Of a stretch of DNA of 10,889 nucleotides, positions 1-6,590 are shown one piece after another. Position numbers and translations under genes: made by a program. The DNA lies in contig QMMZ01000028.1 in the NCBI GenBank assembly GCA_003647525.1, positions 1 to 10,889 of the forward strand. The letters are read 5' to 3'. Source of the stretch: Deltaproteobacteria bacterium (GTDB lineage Bacteria; Desulfobacterota; Desulfobacteria; Desulfobacterales; ETH-SRB1). Every line of letters starts with the position of its first letter. Position 1 is the first letter of the stretch. The notes below the pieces were generated by a model that had not been told where the DNA came from, did not search any database, and saw only the letters and a list, made by a program, of their open reading frames with translations.

Positions 1-449
1 CCATTGATTACTATTTCATAACCAGAAGGAATTTTTACACTTTCCCCAACATATTTTACATCCATACCAAGGACTATGCACTGGCTTCCAAAAATTTCAG
101 CTCCTTTAGATATAATTTCATGGTTTTTAACTGCCGCTGAATTAACGCTTACCTTTTCAGCCCCGGCCAACAGTACATTTCTCATGTCATCTACGTCACG
201 TATCCCTCCGCCCACTGAGAAAGGTATAAATATTGTTTCAGCCACACGTCTTACCACATCAATCATGATATTTCTTTTTTCGTGAGATGCGGTAATATCG
301 TAAAAAACAATCTCGTCTGCACCGGCTTCATAGTAGAAAGATGCCATTTCAACGGGATTTCCAATATCCACATTATTTTTAAAACGTATGCCTTTTGTTG
401 TCCTTCCTTCACGAACGTCAAGGCATGGGATTATGCGCTTACTTAACAT
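1..449 (-). CDS. hisF: Imidazole glycerol phosphate synthase cyclase subunit HisF (N-terminal part, cut by the window edge)
   Basis: HisF is the cyclase half of imidazole glycerol phosphate synthase. It uses ammonia passed from HisH to convert PRFAR into imidazole glycerol phosphate and AICAR in cytoplasmic histidine synthesis. The minus strand from the ATG at 449 reads [12 protein letters not shown] and stays open to the window edge, giving 149 full codons of the usual 250 or so. Catalytic Asp11 (in CLDV) and Asp130 (in LGMDV) are at their canonical positions. The (beta/alpha)8 barrel motifs [13 protein letters not shown] and FSVGGGIR (about residues 77-84) are present. The start lies 3 nt after the hisH stop, so the two are probably translationally coupled. 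The shadow frame on the plus strand inside it is not a gene. The C-terminal phosphate-binding half lies outside the window, so its intactness cannot be judged. Confidence 0.97.
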   Translation of the reverse strand, partial: MLSKRIIPCLDVREGRTTKGIRFKNNVDIGNPVEMASFYYEAGADEIVFYDITASHEKRNIMIDVVRRVAETIFIPFSVGGGIRDVDDMRNVLLAGAEKVSVNSAAVKNHEIISKGAEIFGSQCIVLGMDVKYVGESVKIPSGYEIVIN

Positions 450-452
450 ATT

Positions 453-1088
453 TTATTCCCACATGCAGAAATTCTTCAGTAAAGACAGCCCTGGTCTCCC
501 GCTTTTTTCAGGATGGAACTGGGTGGCAATTATGTTATCGAATCCAATAACTGATGCAAAAGAAATTCCGTAATCTGTTGTAGCCAGAATATGTTTTGAA
601 TCGGTCGGATACGGATAGTATCCATGAACAAAGTAGAATTCATTATCCTCATGCAAATCCGAAAGAACCGGATGTTTTTTAATGTTTTCCAAGCTGTTCC
701 AACCCATGTGAGGAATTTTTAACCGGCTGCCATCTTTGGATTTAATATCCGGAGAAAATGCCTTAACAAATCCATCTATTATCTTAAGACAAAGTGTTTC
801 ATTTTCTTCGCTATATTCCATGATTATCTGAGTGCCGAGACATATTCCAAGTATTGGTTTGCCGTCAATAACCGCCTGTTTTATAACTGAATCCAGTCCA
901 AGACGTTTCAAGCTATCCATAGCAGCCCCAGCCGCGCCGACTCCAGGGAATATTATCCGCTCCGAACTGTCTATTATTTTAATGTTATTTGTAACAATGC
1001 ACTTAAAACCTAAATATGAAACAGCCCGTTCCACACTTGCAAGGTTGCCTGCATCATAGTCTATAATAGCAATCATATTAATGGACAC
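453..1088 (-). CDS. hisH: Imidazole glycerol phosphate synthase glutaminase subunit HisH
   Basis: HisH is the class I glutamine amidotransferase partner of HisF. It hydrolyses glutamine and channels ammonia to the cyclase. The 211-residue product has the full triad: Cys83 in GICLGTQ, His192 and Glu194 in QFHPEKSG. The oxyanion-side PGVGAAG segment is at about 48-54. Length is normal (about 200-215). The start is uncertain. The longest frame begins at a GTG (1088), with GGGAG only 3 nt upstream. An ATG four codons inside (1076) gives MIAIIDYDAGNLASV, the usual family N-terminus, but lies 15 nt from that GGGAG. The gene follows a decayed mazG by 17 nt and precedes hisF by 3 nt, consistent with one minus-strand transcript starting upstream of cvpA. 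Confidence 0.97.
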   Translation of the reverse strand: MSINMIAIIDYDAGNLASVERAVSYLGFKCIVTNNIKIIDSSERIIFPGVGAAGAAMDSLKRLGLDSVIKQAVIDGKPILGICLGTQIIMEYSEENETLCLKIIDGFVKAFSPDIKSKDGSRLKIPHMGWNSLENIKKHPVLSDLHEDNEFYFVHGYYPYPTDSKHILATTDYGISFASVIGFDNIIATQFHPEKSGRPGLSLLKNFCMWE

Positions 1089-1105
1089 TCGCTCCCATTA
1101 TATTG

Positions 1106-1361
1106 TTACCCTTTTCTTTTGGCTTCTTCCCATAATTCATTCATTTCACCCTGAGAAACAGATTCTATTTTTCTCCCGCTTTTTTAATATAACTTTCTCA
1201 ATATATTTAAAACGATTTTCAAATTTTTTAATGGAATCTGTCAGAGCATTTTCAGGATGAATGCGCGCAAATCTGGCTACATTTACAAGGCTAAATATAA
1301 CGTCTCCAATTTCTATTGCCAAGCTTTCTTGATTTTTACTTGGTTCATTTCGGACAGGCAT
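1106..1361 (-). pseudogene. mazG: mazG remnant: C-terminal fragment with a frameshift
   Basis: The frame from the ATG at 1361 gives a MazG C-terminal segment. It includes EIGDVIFSLVNVARF, where EIGD matches the second half of the metal-binding motif, then NALTDSIKKFENRFKYIEKV. Homology breaks at a run of six A at 1185-1180. The original frame ends at 1146 with an unrelated tail. Moving to the +1 frame at 1180 restores the MazG ending (SGRKIESVSQGEMNELWEEA) and stops with TAA at 1108-1106. Full MazG nucleoside triphosphate pyrophosphohydrolase is about 260 residues. Only about 80 remain, and the N-terminal two thirds are gone up to the cvpA stop, 16 nt upstream of the ATG. An in-frame TAA lies one codon before the ATG, and no Shine-Dalgarno sequence is visible. 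I infer a large deletion plus an indel, and no functional product. A recoded small protein is possible but less likely. Confidence 0.85.
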
Positions 1362-1377
1362 TAATTAGGGAGGGTAG

Positions 1378-1902
1378 TTAGCTTTTCTTCCAGTCCTTTT
1401 TTAATTCCTCAATTTTAGATACAAATTGATGTTTCATGTCTTTAGGAATTACTTTAGCCATCTTTTCAGAAATAACTGAAACATGAGGAGAAAGCATAGA
1501 GTCTTTGACCATCGGTGCACCCTTTGGAAGGAAGGTGGTAAGGGCTATCAGCAAAATAGAAGTGATTAATGTTGCCTTAATTATTCCAAATCCAGCTCCG
1601 CATATACGATCAATCCAGCCTAAAAAAGAAATATTTAGAATATACTTGATTACCACTCCAACAATACTAATAATAAAGAAAACTCCGCAAAAAACAATCA
1701 AAAAGCTAATTATATAAAGGTACGATTTGTCTAAAATCCATCCCGATAATGGTTTTGCAAAGTCCATGTAATAGGTATAAGCTGCATAAAATCCTCCTAA
1801 AACACCAATTATCGAAGACACTTCCTTGATAAACCCTCTAAAAAAACCCCTTATCAGGCAAAATCCAAAAATGATTACAATCAGAATATCAAACGGATTC
1901 AT
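1378..1902 (-). CDS. cvpA: CvpA family inner-membrane protein
   Basis: This 174-residue protein matches the CvpA (colicin V production) family, a membrane protein with four predicted transmembrane helices. Hydrophobic segments lie at about 4-21, 27-46, 62-88 and 103-125. The family motif around W96-I-D-R and the glycine-rich G102-A-G-F-G follows. A charged cytoplasmic-type tail (about 147-174) ends in lysines. An AAAGGGA ribosome-binding site (1913-1907) lies 4 nt before the ATG. It is the first gene of the minus-strand unit and is followed by the mazG remnant, hisH and hisF. The family is known for effects on colicin V export and envelope or biofilm traits, and its molecular activity is not established. 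Nothing in the sequence ties it to histidine synthesis beyond position. The family assignment is firm and the role is open. Confidence 0.9.
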   Translation of the reverse strand: MNPFDILIVIIFGFCLIRGFFRGFIKEVSSIIGVLGGFYAAYTYYMDFAKPLSGWILDKSYLYIISFLIVFCGVFFIISIVGVVIKYILNISFLGWIDRICGAGFGIIKATLITSILLIALTTFLPKGAPMVKDSMLSPHVSVISEKMAKVIPKDMKHQFVSKIEELKKDWKKS

Positions 1903-1977
1903 CGCGTCCCTTTAAACCAAGCTCTTAATTGACACTAATAAAAAAACATTTAAAAATTATAAATGTGTATTAAACTT

Positions 1978-2006
1978 AAATTAACAAAGCGGATTTTATG
2001 AGTCAA
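1978..2006 (-). promoter_or_regulatory. Predicted sigma70-type promoter for cvpA-hisH-hisF
   Basis: Read on the minus strand, TTGACT (2006-2001) is followed after exactly 17 nt by TAATTT (1983-1978). The -35 matches consensus at 5 of 6 positions and the -10 at 4 of 6. It would start transcription about 70 nt before the cvpA ATG. A perfect TATAAT also lies downstream on the same strand (1961-1956), but the hexamer 17 nt before it (TTAATT) is a poor -35. Either or both could act. No operator or leader-peptide attenuator for the his genes is visible here. Confidence 0.55.
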
Positions 2007-2044
2007 GGTGTTTTTATTTGAAGACGTTAGCCACAAGATGCAGT

Positions 2045-2074
2045 TTGCATTATCTAAAAAAGTTATGATATATT
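2045..2074 (+). promoter_or_regulatory. Possible weak promoter just upstream of phoH
   Basis: TTGCAT (2045-2050) and TATATT (2069-2074) are separated by 18 nt and end 9 nt before the phoH ATG. The -35 is weak (3 of 6). If used, transcription would start about 2-4 nt before the ATG, which fits the lack of any Shine-Dalgarno sequence there. The rest of the 180-nt divergent gap is AT-rich, and I see no other feature in it. Confidence 0.3.
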
Positions 2075-2083
2075 ATAAACACT

Positions 2084-3061
2084 ATGGATGAAAACTCAAT
2101 CGATAAGAAGGTAAAACTGACTTTCTCAGATATAGATCTGACAAAACAGCTTTTCGGCGAACATAACGGTAATCTTCAAAAAATTGCAGAAGCAATAGGC
2201 ATTACGATCCACGCAAGAGGCAGCACTGTTATTATTCAGGGCGACAGCATTGCAACAAACCTGGCCAAAAATATACTAAATCAGCTTTACGGCCTTTTAA
2301 AGGAAAAACTTCCTGTTTATCCCAGCGATATTGATTATGCGGTAAGGGCTCTTTGTTCTGATGATAATATCAAGCTTAAAGATATCTTTCTGGATAAAGT
2401 GTTCATTAGATCAAAAAAACTCTTTATTACACCCAAAAATCCTGCGCAAAAAGAATATATTGATGCTATCCGCAATTATGATATGATTTTTGGAATAGGA
2501 CCTGCGGGAACAGGCAAAACATATTTGGCTATGGCTATGGCTGTCTCAGCTCTTTCAAAAAAACTGATAAACCGGATAATTCTTACGAGGCCGGCAGTTG
2601 AAGCAGGTGAGACTCTGGGGTTTTTGCCCGGTGACCTGGCGGAAAAGATTGATCCGTATCTAAGACCTCTTTATGATGCGCTTCACGATATGATGCGCTT
2701 TGAAAAGGTTTCCAATCTTATGCATCAAGGAGTTATAGAAGTGGCGCCCCTTGCTTTTATGCGTGGTAGAACCTTAAATGATGCTTTTATTATTTTAGAT
2801 GAGGCGCAAAATACAACGCCTGAACAGATGAAGATGTTTTTGACCCGAATAGGTTTTAATTCTAAGACTGTAATAACCGGCGATATCACCCAGACAGACT
2901 TGCCGGTTAATAAATCTTCCGGACTTATAGAGACAAAAAATATTTTGCAGGGAATAGATGGAATAAAGTTTGTTTTTTTCTCAAAAACAGATGTGGTTAG
3001 GCATAAATTAGTTCAGAAAATTATCAATGCGTATGAAGAGCTGGAAGCAAGTAAAAAATAA
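2084..3061 (+). CDS. phoH: PhoH-like ATPase (YbeZ type)
   Basis: A 325-residue cytoplasmic PhoH/YbeZ-family P-loop ATPase. Residues about 10-75 form the short N-terminal KH-like region typical of the family. The ATPase core has Walker A GPAGTGKT at 139-146, the family segment TRPAVEAGETLGFLPGD at 168-184, Walker B IILDEAQ at 236-242, and a sensor-like VITGDITQTDLP at 263-274. Length is standard. YbeZ works with the endonuclease YbeY in ribosome and RNA metabolism. That partnership fits ybeY lying two genes downstream. Bacillus keeps the same order phoH-pgpH-ybeY. The ATG at 2084 is the only reasonable start before the conserved region, and no Shine-Dalgarno sequence precedes it, so translation may be leaderless or poorly initiated. 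The function is inferred from family and neighbourhood. Confidence 0.95.
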   Translation: MDENSIDKKVKLTFSDIDLTKQLFGEHNGNLQKIAEAIGITIHARGSTVIIQGDSIATNLAKNILNQLYGLLKEKLPVYPSDIDYAVRALCSDDNIKLKDIFLDKVFIRSKKLFITPKNPAQKEYIDAIRNYDMIFGIGPAGTGKTYLAMAMAVSALSKKLINRIILTRPAVEAGETLGFLPGDLAEKIDPYLRPLYDALHDMMRFEKVSNLMHQGVIEVAPLAFMRGRTLNDAFIILDEAQNTTPEQMKMFLTRIGFNSKTVITGDITQTDLPVNKSSGLIETKNILQGIDGIKFVFFSKTDVVRHKLVQKIINAYEELEASKK

Positions 3062-3076
3062 CACAATAAATCCCTT

Positions 3077-5437
3077 ATGAACATAGAAAAAAATAATAAA
3101 GCAATTAGAAATTTTTTTGCCTCAAGCAACTCTATTAGATGGTTCATTCTAATAGGTTTTACCATAATATTTACCATTACTCTTTATCCAACTCTTATAA
3201 TAACAAAACATTCCTACAAGTTAGGAGATGTTGCCGAAAGAGATATTAAAGCACCAAAAGATTTTCTTATTGAAGATGAAGAATCCACAAAGGAAAACCG
3301 TAAAAAGGCTGCCGAAAAGGTTTTACCTGTTTACGATATTGATGCGTCTCTTAGCGTAAAACTTAGCCAAAATGTAAAACAAGCTTTTGCTGAAATGGCC
3401 GATATTTTCGAAGTATACAAAAAAAATCAAGGCAAAGCTTTATCAAATGAAAAACTCTGGCAGCTCAAAAAGAGCTTTGAGGAAAAAGTCGGCATCACGG
3501 TAAGCGATGATGCATATAAAATTCTTATAAAAGAAAAGTTTTCAAGCAATATCGCGGATTTTATTTCCAAAATTCTAACAGAGATAATAAATAATGGAGT
3601 TGTCATTAACAAAGATATTCTTCTTAAAGAATCAGACAAAGCGATAATAATAAGGGATGTTGAAACAAAGACTGAAAAAGTCGTTTATGATCTTAAGGCA
3701 TTATATGGTCATAACCAGGCAAAAACAATGGTAAGAATTATTGGTCAGCCCCTGCTCAAAGACATGAACTACAATTTGGTCAACGTTATTGTAGATTTTG
3801 TTCAAAAGCTCATCCAGCCAAATATAACTCTAAACACAAATGAAATCGAAGAACGAAAAAAAAGAGTTGCAGCAGAAATCAAGCCGGTTCTTTACAAAAT
3901 AAAAACAGGAGAAATGCTCCTCCGCGAAGGAGAAATAATTACCAAAGTTCAGCTTTTAAAGCTCAAAAATCTGCAGGCGCAAACAAAAAAAGAACGTATT
4001 CTGGCAATAAGTATTGGAGCCGCTATGATAATGCTGTGCCTGCTTGTCATCAGCTACATTCTTCACATTAATCATAATAGCCGGTTTGCACGTAATCGTA
4101 ATAAAAACCTTATGCTTATGGCCTGTATGCTTATAATTATTTTATTGCTTGCCAGAGTATCTGCACCATTATCTGAAGCACTGACCCAAAACTCAACTTT
4201 TGGAATTTCTCCTTCATCAATTATTTTCGGTATTCCTATTGCCTCTGGCACTATGATCATATGCTTGTTTCTTGGTCTTGATATAGCAATACCCTTTGCC
4301 TTGCTGACCGCTGCATGTACAGCAGTAATTTTTCAAAACAGATTTGAAATTTTTATCTATTTCTTGCTTAACAGCGCAATGGCAGCTTACTGGTTGCAGA
4401 ATTGCAGGGAACGCAAAGTATTTATTAAGGCTGGATTAAAGATAGGATTACTAAATGTGGTGCTTTCAACTGCAATTGCTGTTTATATTTCAGGCTTTTT
4501 GGGCTTCAAAATATTAGAAGTCTGGGCTTTTGCCTTTATGGGTGGTATAGTAGCCGGAATCATTACAACGGGCATTGTCCCTATTGTAGAAATAGCATTT
4601 GGTTATACAACAGATATTACACTTCTTGAACTTGCAAATCTCGAAAGGTCGATTCTGCGCCGACTAATGATAGAGGCTCCCGGCACCTATCACCATTCTG
4701 TTATTGTGGGCAACATGGTTGAAGCTGCAGCGACTGAAATTGGTGCAAACCCATTACTTGCTAAAGCTTGCGGCTATTATCACGATATCGGCAAGATAAA
4801 GAAGCCCTTGTATTTTATCGAAAACCAGAAAAACGGGAAAAACAAACACAACAAACTTGCTCCTTCCATGTCAAAACATATACTGGTTGCTCATGTAAAA
4901 GAAGGTGTTGAGATGGCAAAACAAAATAAACTTGGCCAAGACATAATCGACACGATAAGGCAACACCATGGTACAAGCCTGATCAGCTTCTTTTACGAAA
5001 AAGCAAAGAAACAAAAGGGCGAGGATAATATAGAGATAGACAACTTCAGATATCCCGGTCCAAAACCCCAGACCAAGGAAGCAGGGCTTGTCATGCTTGC
5101 AGATGTTGTTGAAGCTGCCTCAAGAGCTCTTGATAATCCCACGCCATCAAGGATTCAAGGCCTTGTGCAAAACCTTATAAACAAAATTTTTTCTGATGGG
5201 CAGATTGATGACTGTGAATTAACATTAAAGGATTTGCATAAAATAGCTAAAACCTTTAATAGAATATTAAGCGGAATACATCACCACCGCATAGATTATC
5301 CTGAAAAATCCTCTTCTATAAATGGAAAGGCCAAAGATGAAAGTCCTGATAGACAACAGGCAAAACAATCACAAAATTTCTCCGGAAATGATACGGAAAA
5401 AGGCTCAGGCCATCTTAAACGCCTTGGACTGTGCTGA
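3077..5437 (+). CDS. pgpH: PgpH/YqfF-type 7TM HD-domain phosphohydrolase (putative cyclic di-AMP phosphodiesterase)
   Basis: A 786-residue inner-membrane protein with the architecture TM helix (22-42), extracytoplasmic 7TMR-HDED domain (about 45-300), seven-helix bundle (about 307-510) and cytoplasmic HD domain (about 535-695). HD metal ligands are seen in YHHS (His539, His540), YYHDIGK (His569, Asp570) and RQHHGTS, with a later LADVVEAASRA. PgpH of Listeria hydrolyses cyclic di-AMP. That substrate is inferred here, as no cyclase is in the window. The gene lies 15 nt after phoH with no visible Shine-Dalgarno sequence, so it is probably coupled. Normal homology ends near GIHHHRIDYP (733-742). 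The last 44 residues look low-complexity, and about 33 of them are read in a different frame across the start of ybeY (101-nt overlap). This suggests loss of an earlier stop codon. Confidence 0.93.
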   Translation: MNIEKNNKAIRNFFASSNSIRWFILIGFTIIFTITLYPTLIITKHSYKLGDVAERDIKAPKDFLIEDEESTKENRKKAAEKVLPVYDIDASLSVKLSQNVKQAFAEMADIFEVYKKNQGKALSNEKLWQLKKSFEEKVGITVSDDAYKILIKEKFSSNIADFISKILTEIINNGVVINKDILLKESDKAIIIRDVETKTEKVVYDLKALYGHNQAKTMVRIIGQPLLKDMNYNLVNVIVDFVQKLIQPNITLNTNEIEERKKRVAAEIKPVLYKIKTGEMLLREGEIITKVQLLKLKNLQAQTKKERILAISIGAAMIMLCLLVISYILHINHNSRFARNRNKNLMLMACMLIIILLLARVSAPLSEALTQNSTFGISPSSIIFGIPIASGTMIICLFLGLDIAIPFALLTAACTAVIFQNRFEIFIYFLLNSAMAAYWLQNCRERKVFIKAGLKIGLLNVVLSTAIAVYISGFLGFKILEVWAFAFMGGIVAGIITTGIVPIVEIAFGYTTDITLLELANLERSILRRLMIEAPGTYHHSVIVGNMVEAAATEIGANPLLAKACGYYHDIGKIKKPLYFIENQKNGKNKHNKLAPSMSKHILVAHVKEGVEMAKQNKLGQDIIDTIRQHHGTSLISFFYEKAKKQKGEDNIEIDNFRYPGPKPQTKEAGLVMLADVVEAASRALDNPTPSRIQGLVQNLINKIFSDGQIDDCELTLKDLHKIAKTFNRILSGIHHHRIDYPEKSSSINGKAKDESPDRQQAKQSQNFSGNDTEKGSGHLKRLGLC

Positions 5438-5777
5438 AGGAGAACTTTCCGTTCTGATCGTTAATGATCCCATAATAGAGGCTCTAAACAAACAATATTT
5501 CAATCGATATGGCCCTACTAATGTTATAGCCTTCCCCATGCGGGAGGGCAAATTTGCAAACATCTCGCCTCAATTGTTGGGCGATGTGGTTATATCTGTT
5601 GAAACCGCTTATCAAGAAGGAGTGAATGCGGGAATCGGTATGGAAAAACGTTTTATACAGCTTTTGATTCACGGAATTCTTCACCTGTTTGGCTATGATC
5701 ATGAAACAACAGAGCAAGAAGCTCTTAAGATGGAAAAAAAAAGTGAAGAACTTATGAAATTAATAGAAACAATATAA
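5337..5777 (+). CDS. ybeY: Endoribonuclease YbeY (rRNA maturation factor)
   Basis: YbeY is a zinc-dependent endoribonuclease acting in 16S rRNA 3' maturation and 70S quality control. The zinc-site motif HGILHLFGYDH is complete, with His112, His116 and His122 in the 146-residue numbering. The substrate-side segment TNVIAFPMRE (61-70) and LGDVVIS (81-87) match the family. I chose the ATG at 5337 (MKVLIDNRQ, the usual N-terminus) because GGAAAGG at 5324-5330 gives a ribosome-binding site with a 6-nt spacer. An in-frame ATG at 5322 adds only MERPK and has its G inside that site. The 5' 101 nt overlap the end of pgpH in another frame. With phoH and pgpH it forms the neighbourhood also seen in Bacillus. 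The next gene, pdxJ, follows after 78 nt holding an inverted repeat. Confidence 0.95.
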   Translation: MKVLIDNRQNNHKISPEMIRKKAQAILNALDCAEGELSVLIVNDPIIEALNKQYFNRYGPTNVIAFPMREGKFANISPQLLGDVVISVETAYQEGVNAGIGMEKRFIQLLIHGILHLFGYDHETTEQEALKMEKKSEELMKLIETI

Positions 5778-5779
5778 TA

Positions 5780-5826
5780 GTTTACGGTTCACGGTTGATC
5801 AAAACATAAAACCGTTAACTGTAAAC
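5780..5826. repeat. Inverted repeat (imperfect 17-bp stem) between ybeY and pdxJ
   Basis: The left arm GTTTACGGTTCACGGTT (5780-5796) and right arm AACCGTTAACTGTAAAC (5810-5826) are complementary at 15 of 17 positions, with a 13-nt loop. There is no T-run after it, so it does not look like an intrinsic terminator. It ends 16 nt before the pdxJ Shine-Dalgarno sequence. The core CCGTGAAC also appears after lysC (9831-9838), suggesting a dispersed repeat rather than a pdxJ-specific regulator. Confidence 0.75.
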
Positions 5827-5855
5827 CGACAACCGAATATATGGAGGGTTCAATA

Positions 5856-6575
5856 ATGGCAGGATTAGCTGTAAATGTTGATCACGTTGCTACTTTAAGA
5901 GAAGCCAGGAAAGTCAGGTACCCGGAACCTGTGGCAGCGGCTGTGCTGGCTGAACTGGCCGGAGCTGATGGAATTGTTGTTCATTTGAGGAAAGACAGTC
6001 GCCACATACAGGATCGGGATGTCAGGATTTTGCGAAAAGTTGTTCAGACCAAACTTATCCTGGAAATGGCCTCAACTTCTGAAATGGTTGGAATAGCTCT
6101 TGATATAAAGCCCGATCTTGTAACGCTCGTACCTGAAAAGAAGGAAGAGCTTACAACCGAAGGTGGACTGGATCTCTTTGTCCACAAAAACTTAGTTGCT
6201 GAAACCGTTGGCTCACTCCAGGACAATGGTATTCCTGTAAGTATTTTCATAGATCCGGCACCTGAACAAATCAAACTCGCTCATAAGATAAATGCTTCAA
6301 CTGTTGAAATTCATACAGGAACTTTTTGTGATGCAACAATACCCCAAAAAAGGGATCAAGCTTTTGACAAAATTGTTGATGCTGTTAAACTAGCCCACAA
6401 ACTGAAACTAAAGATAAATGCCGGTCATGGGATATGTTACAATACCATAAAGGCTTTCAAGGGCCTGCATGAAATTGATGAATTCAGTATAGGCCACAGC
6501 ATAATCTCAAGAGCTGTGCTTGTTGGAATGGAAAGAGCTGTCAAAGAAATGTCGGCGCTTATTAAAGAGCTATAA
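5856..6575 (+). CDS. pdxJ: Pyridoxine 5'-phosphate synthase PdxJ
   Basis: PdxJ condenses 1-deoxyxylulose 5-phosphate with 3-amino-1-hydroxyacetone 1-phosphate to give pyridoxine 5'-phosphate, the last ring-forming step of the DXP-dependent vitamin B6 route. The 239-residue TIM barrel has the expected N-terminus MAGLAVNVDHVATLREAR, the catalytic-region VHLRKDSRHI (His43), Glu70 in LILEM, VPEKKEELTTEGG (92-104), and His191 in the INAGHG loop. The closing SIGHSIISRAVLVGME binds phosphate. The start at 5856 is favoured by GGAGGG (5843-5848) with a 7-nt spacer. The longer frame from 5841 would begin with an ATG overlapping that site. The next gene, nnr, begins 15 nt after the stop. In E. coli pdxJ is followed directly by acpS, and no acpS is present here. 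Confidence 0.97.
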   Translation: MAGLAVNVDHVATLREARKVRYPEPVAAAVLAELAGADGIVVHLRKDSRHIQDRDVRILRKVVQTKLILEMASTSEMVGIALDIKPDLVTLVPEKKEELTTEGGLDLFVHKNLVAETVGSLQDNGIPVSIFIDPAPEQIKLAHKINASTVEIHTGTFCDATIPQKRDQAFDKIVDAVKLAHKLKLKINAGHGICYNTIKAFKGLHEIDEFSIGHSIISRAVLVGMERAVKEMSALIKEL

Positions 6576-6590
6576 CCTATGGAGCACAAC

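Noticed and set aside
76..285. Plus-strand open frame of 69 codons
   Set aside because: It is antisense to well-supported hisF, and its translation resembles no protein I know.
1903..2083. His leader peptide or T-box upstream of cvpA-hisHF
   Set aside because: No run of histidine codons, leader reading frame or terminator-antiterminator pair is visible in the gap.
5780..5826. Riboswitch or attenuator for pdxJ
   Set aside because: The element is a single simple palindrome without further conserved structure or a T-run, and a related core recurs after lysC, so a dispersed repeat is the better reading.
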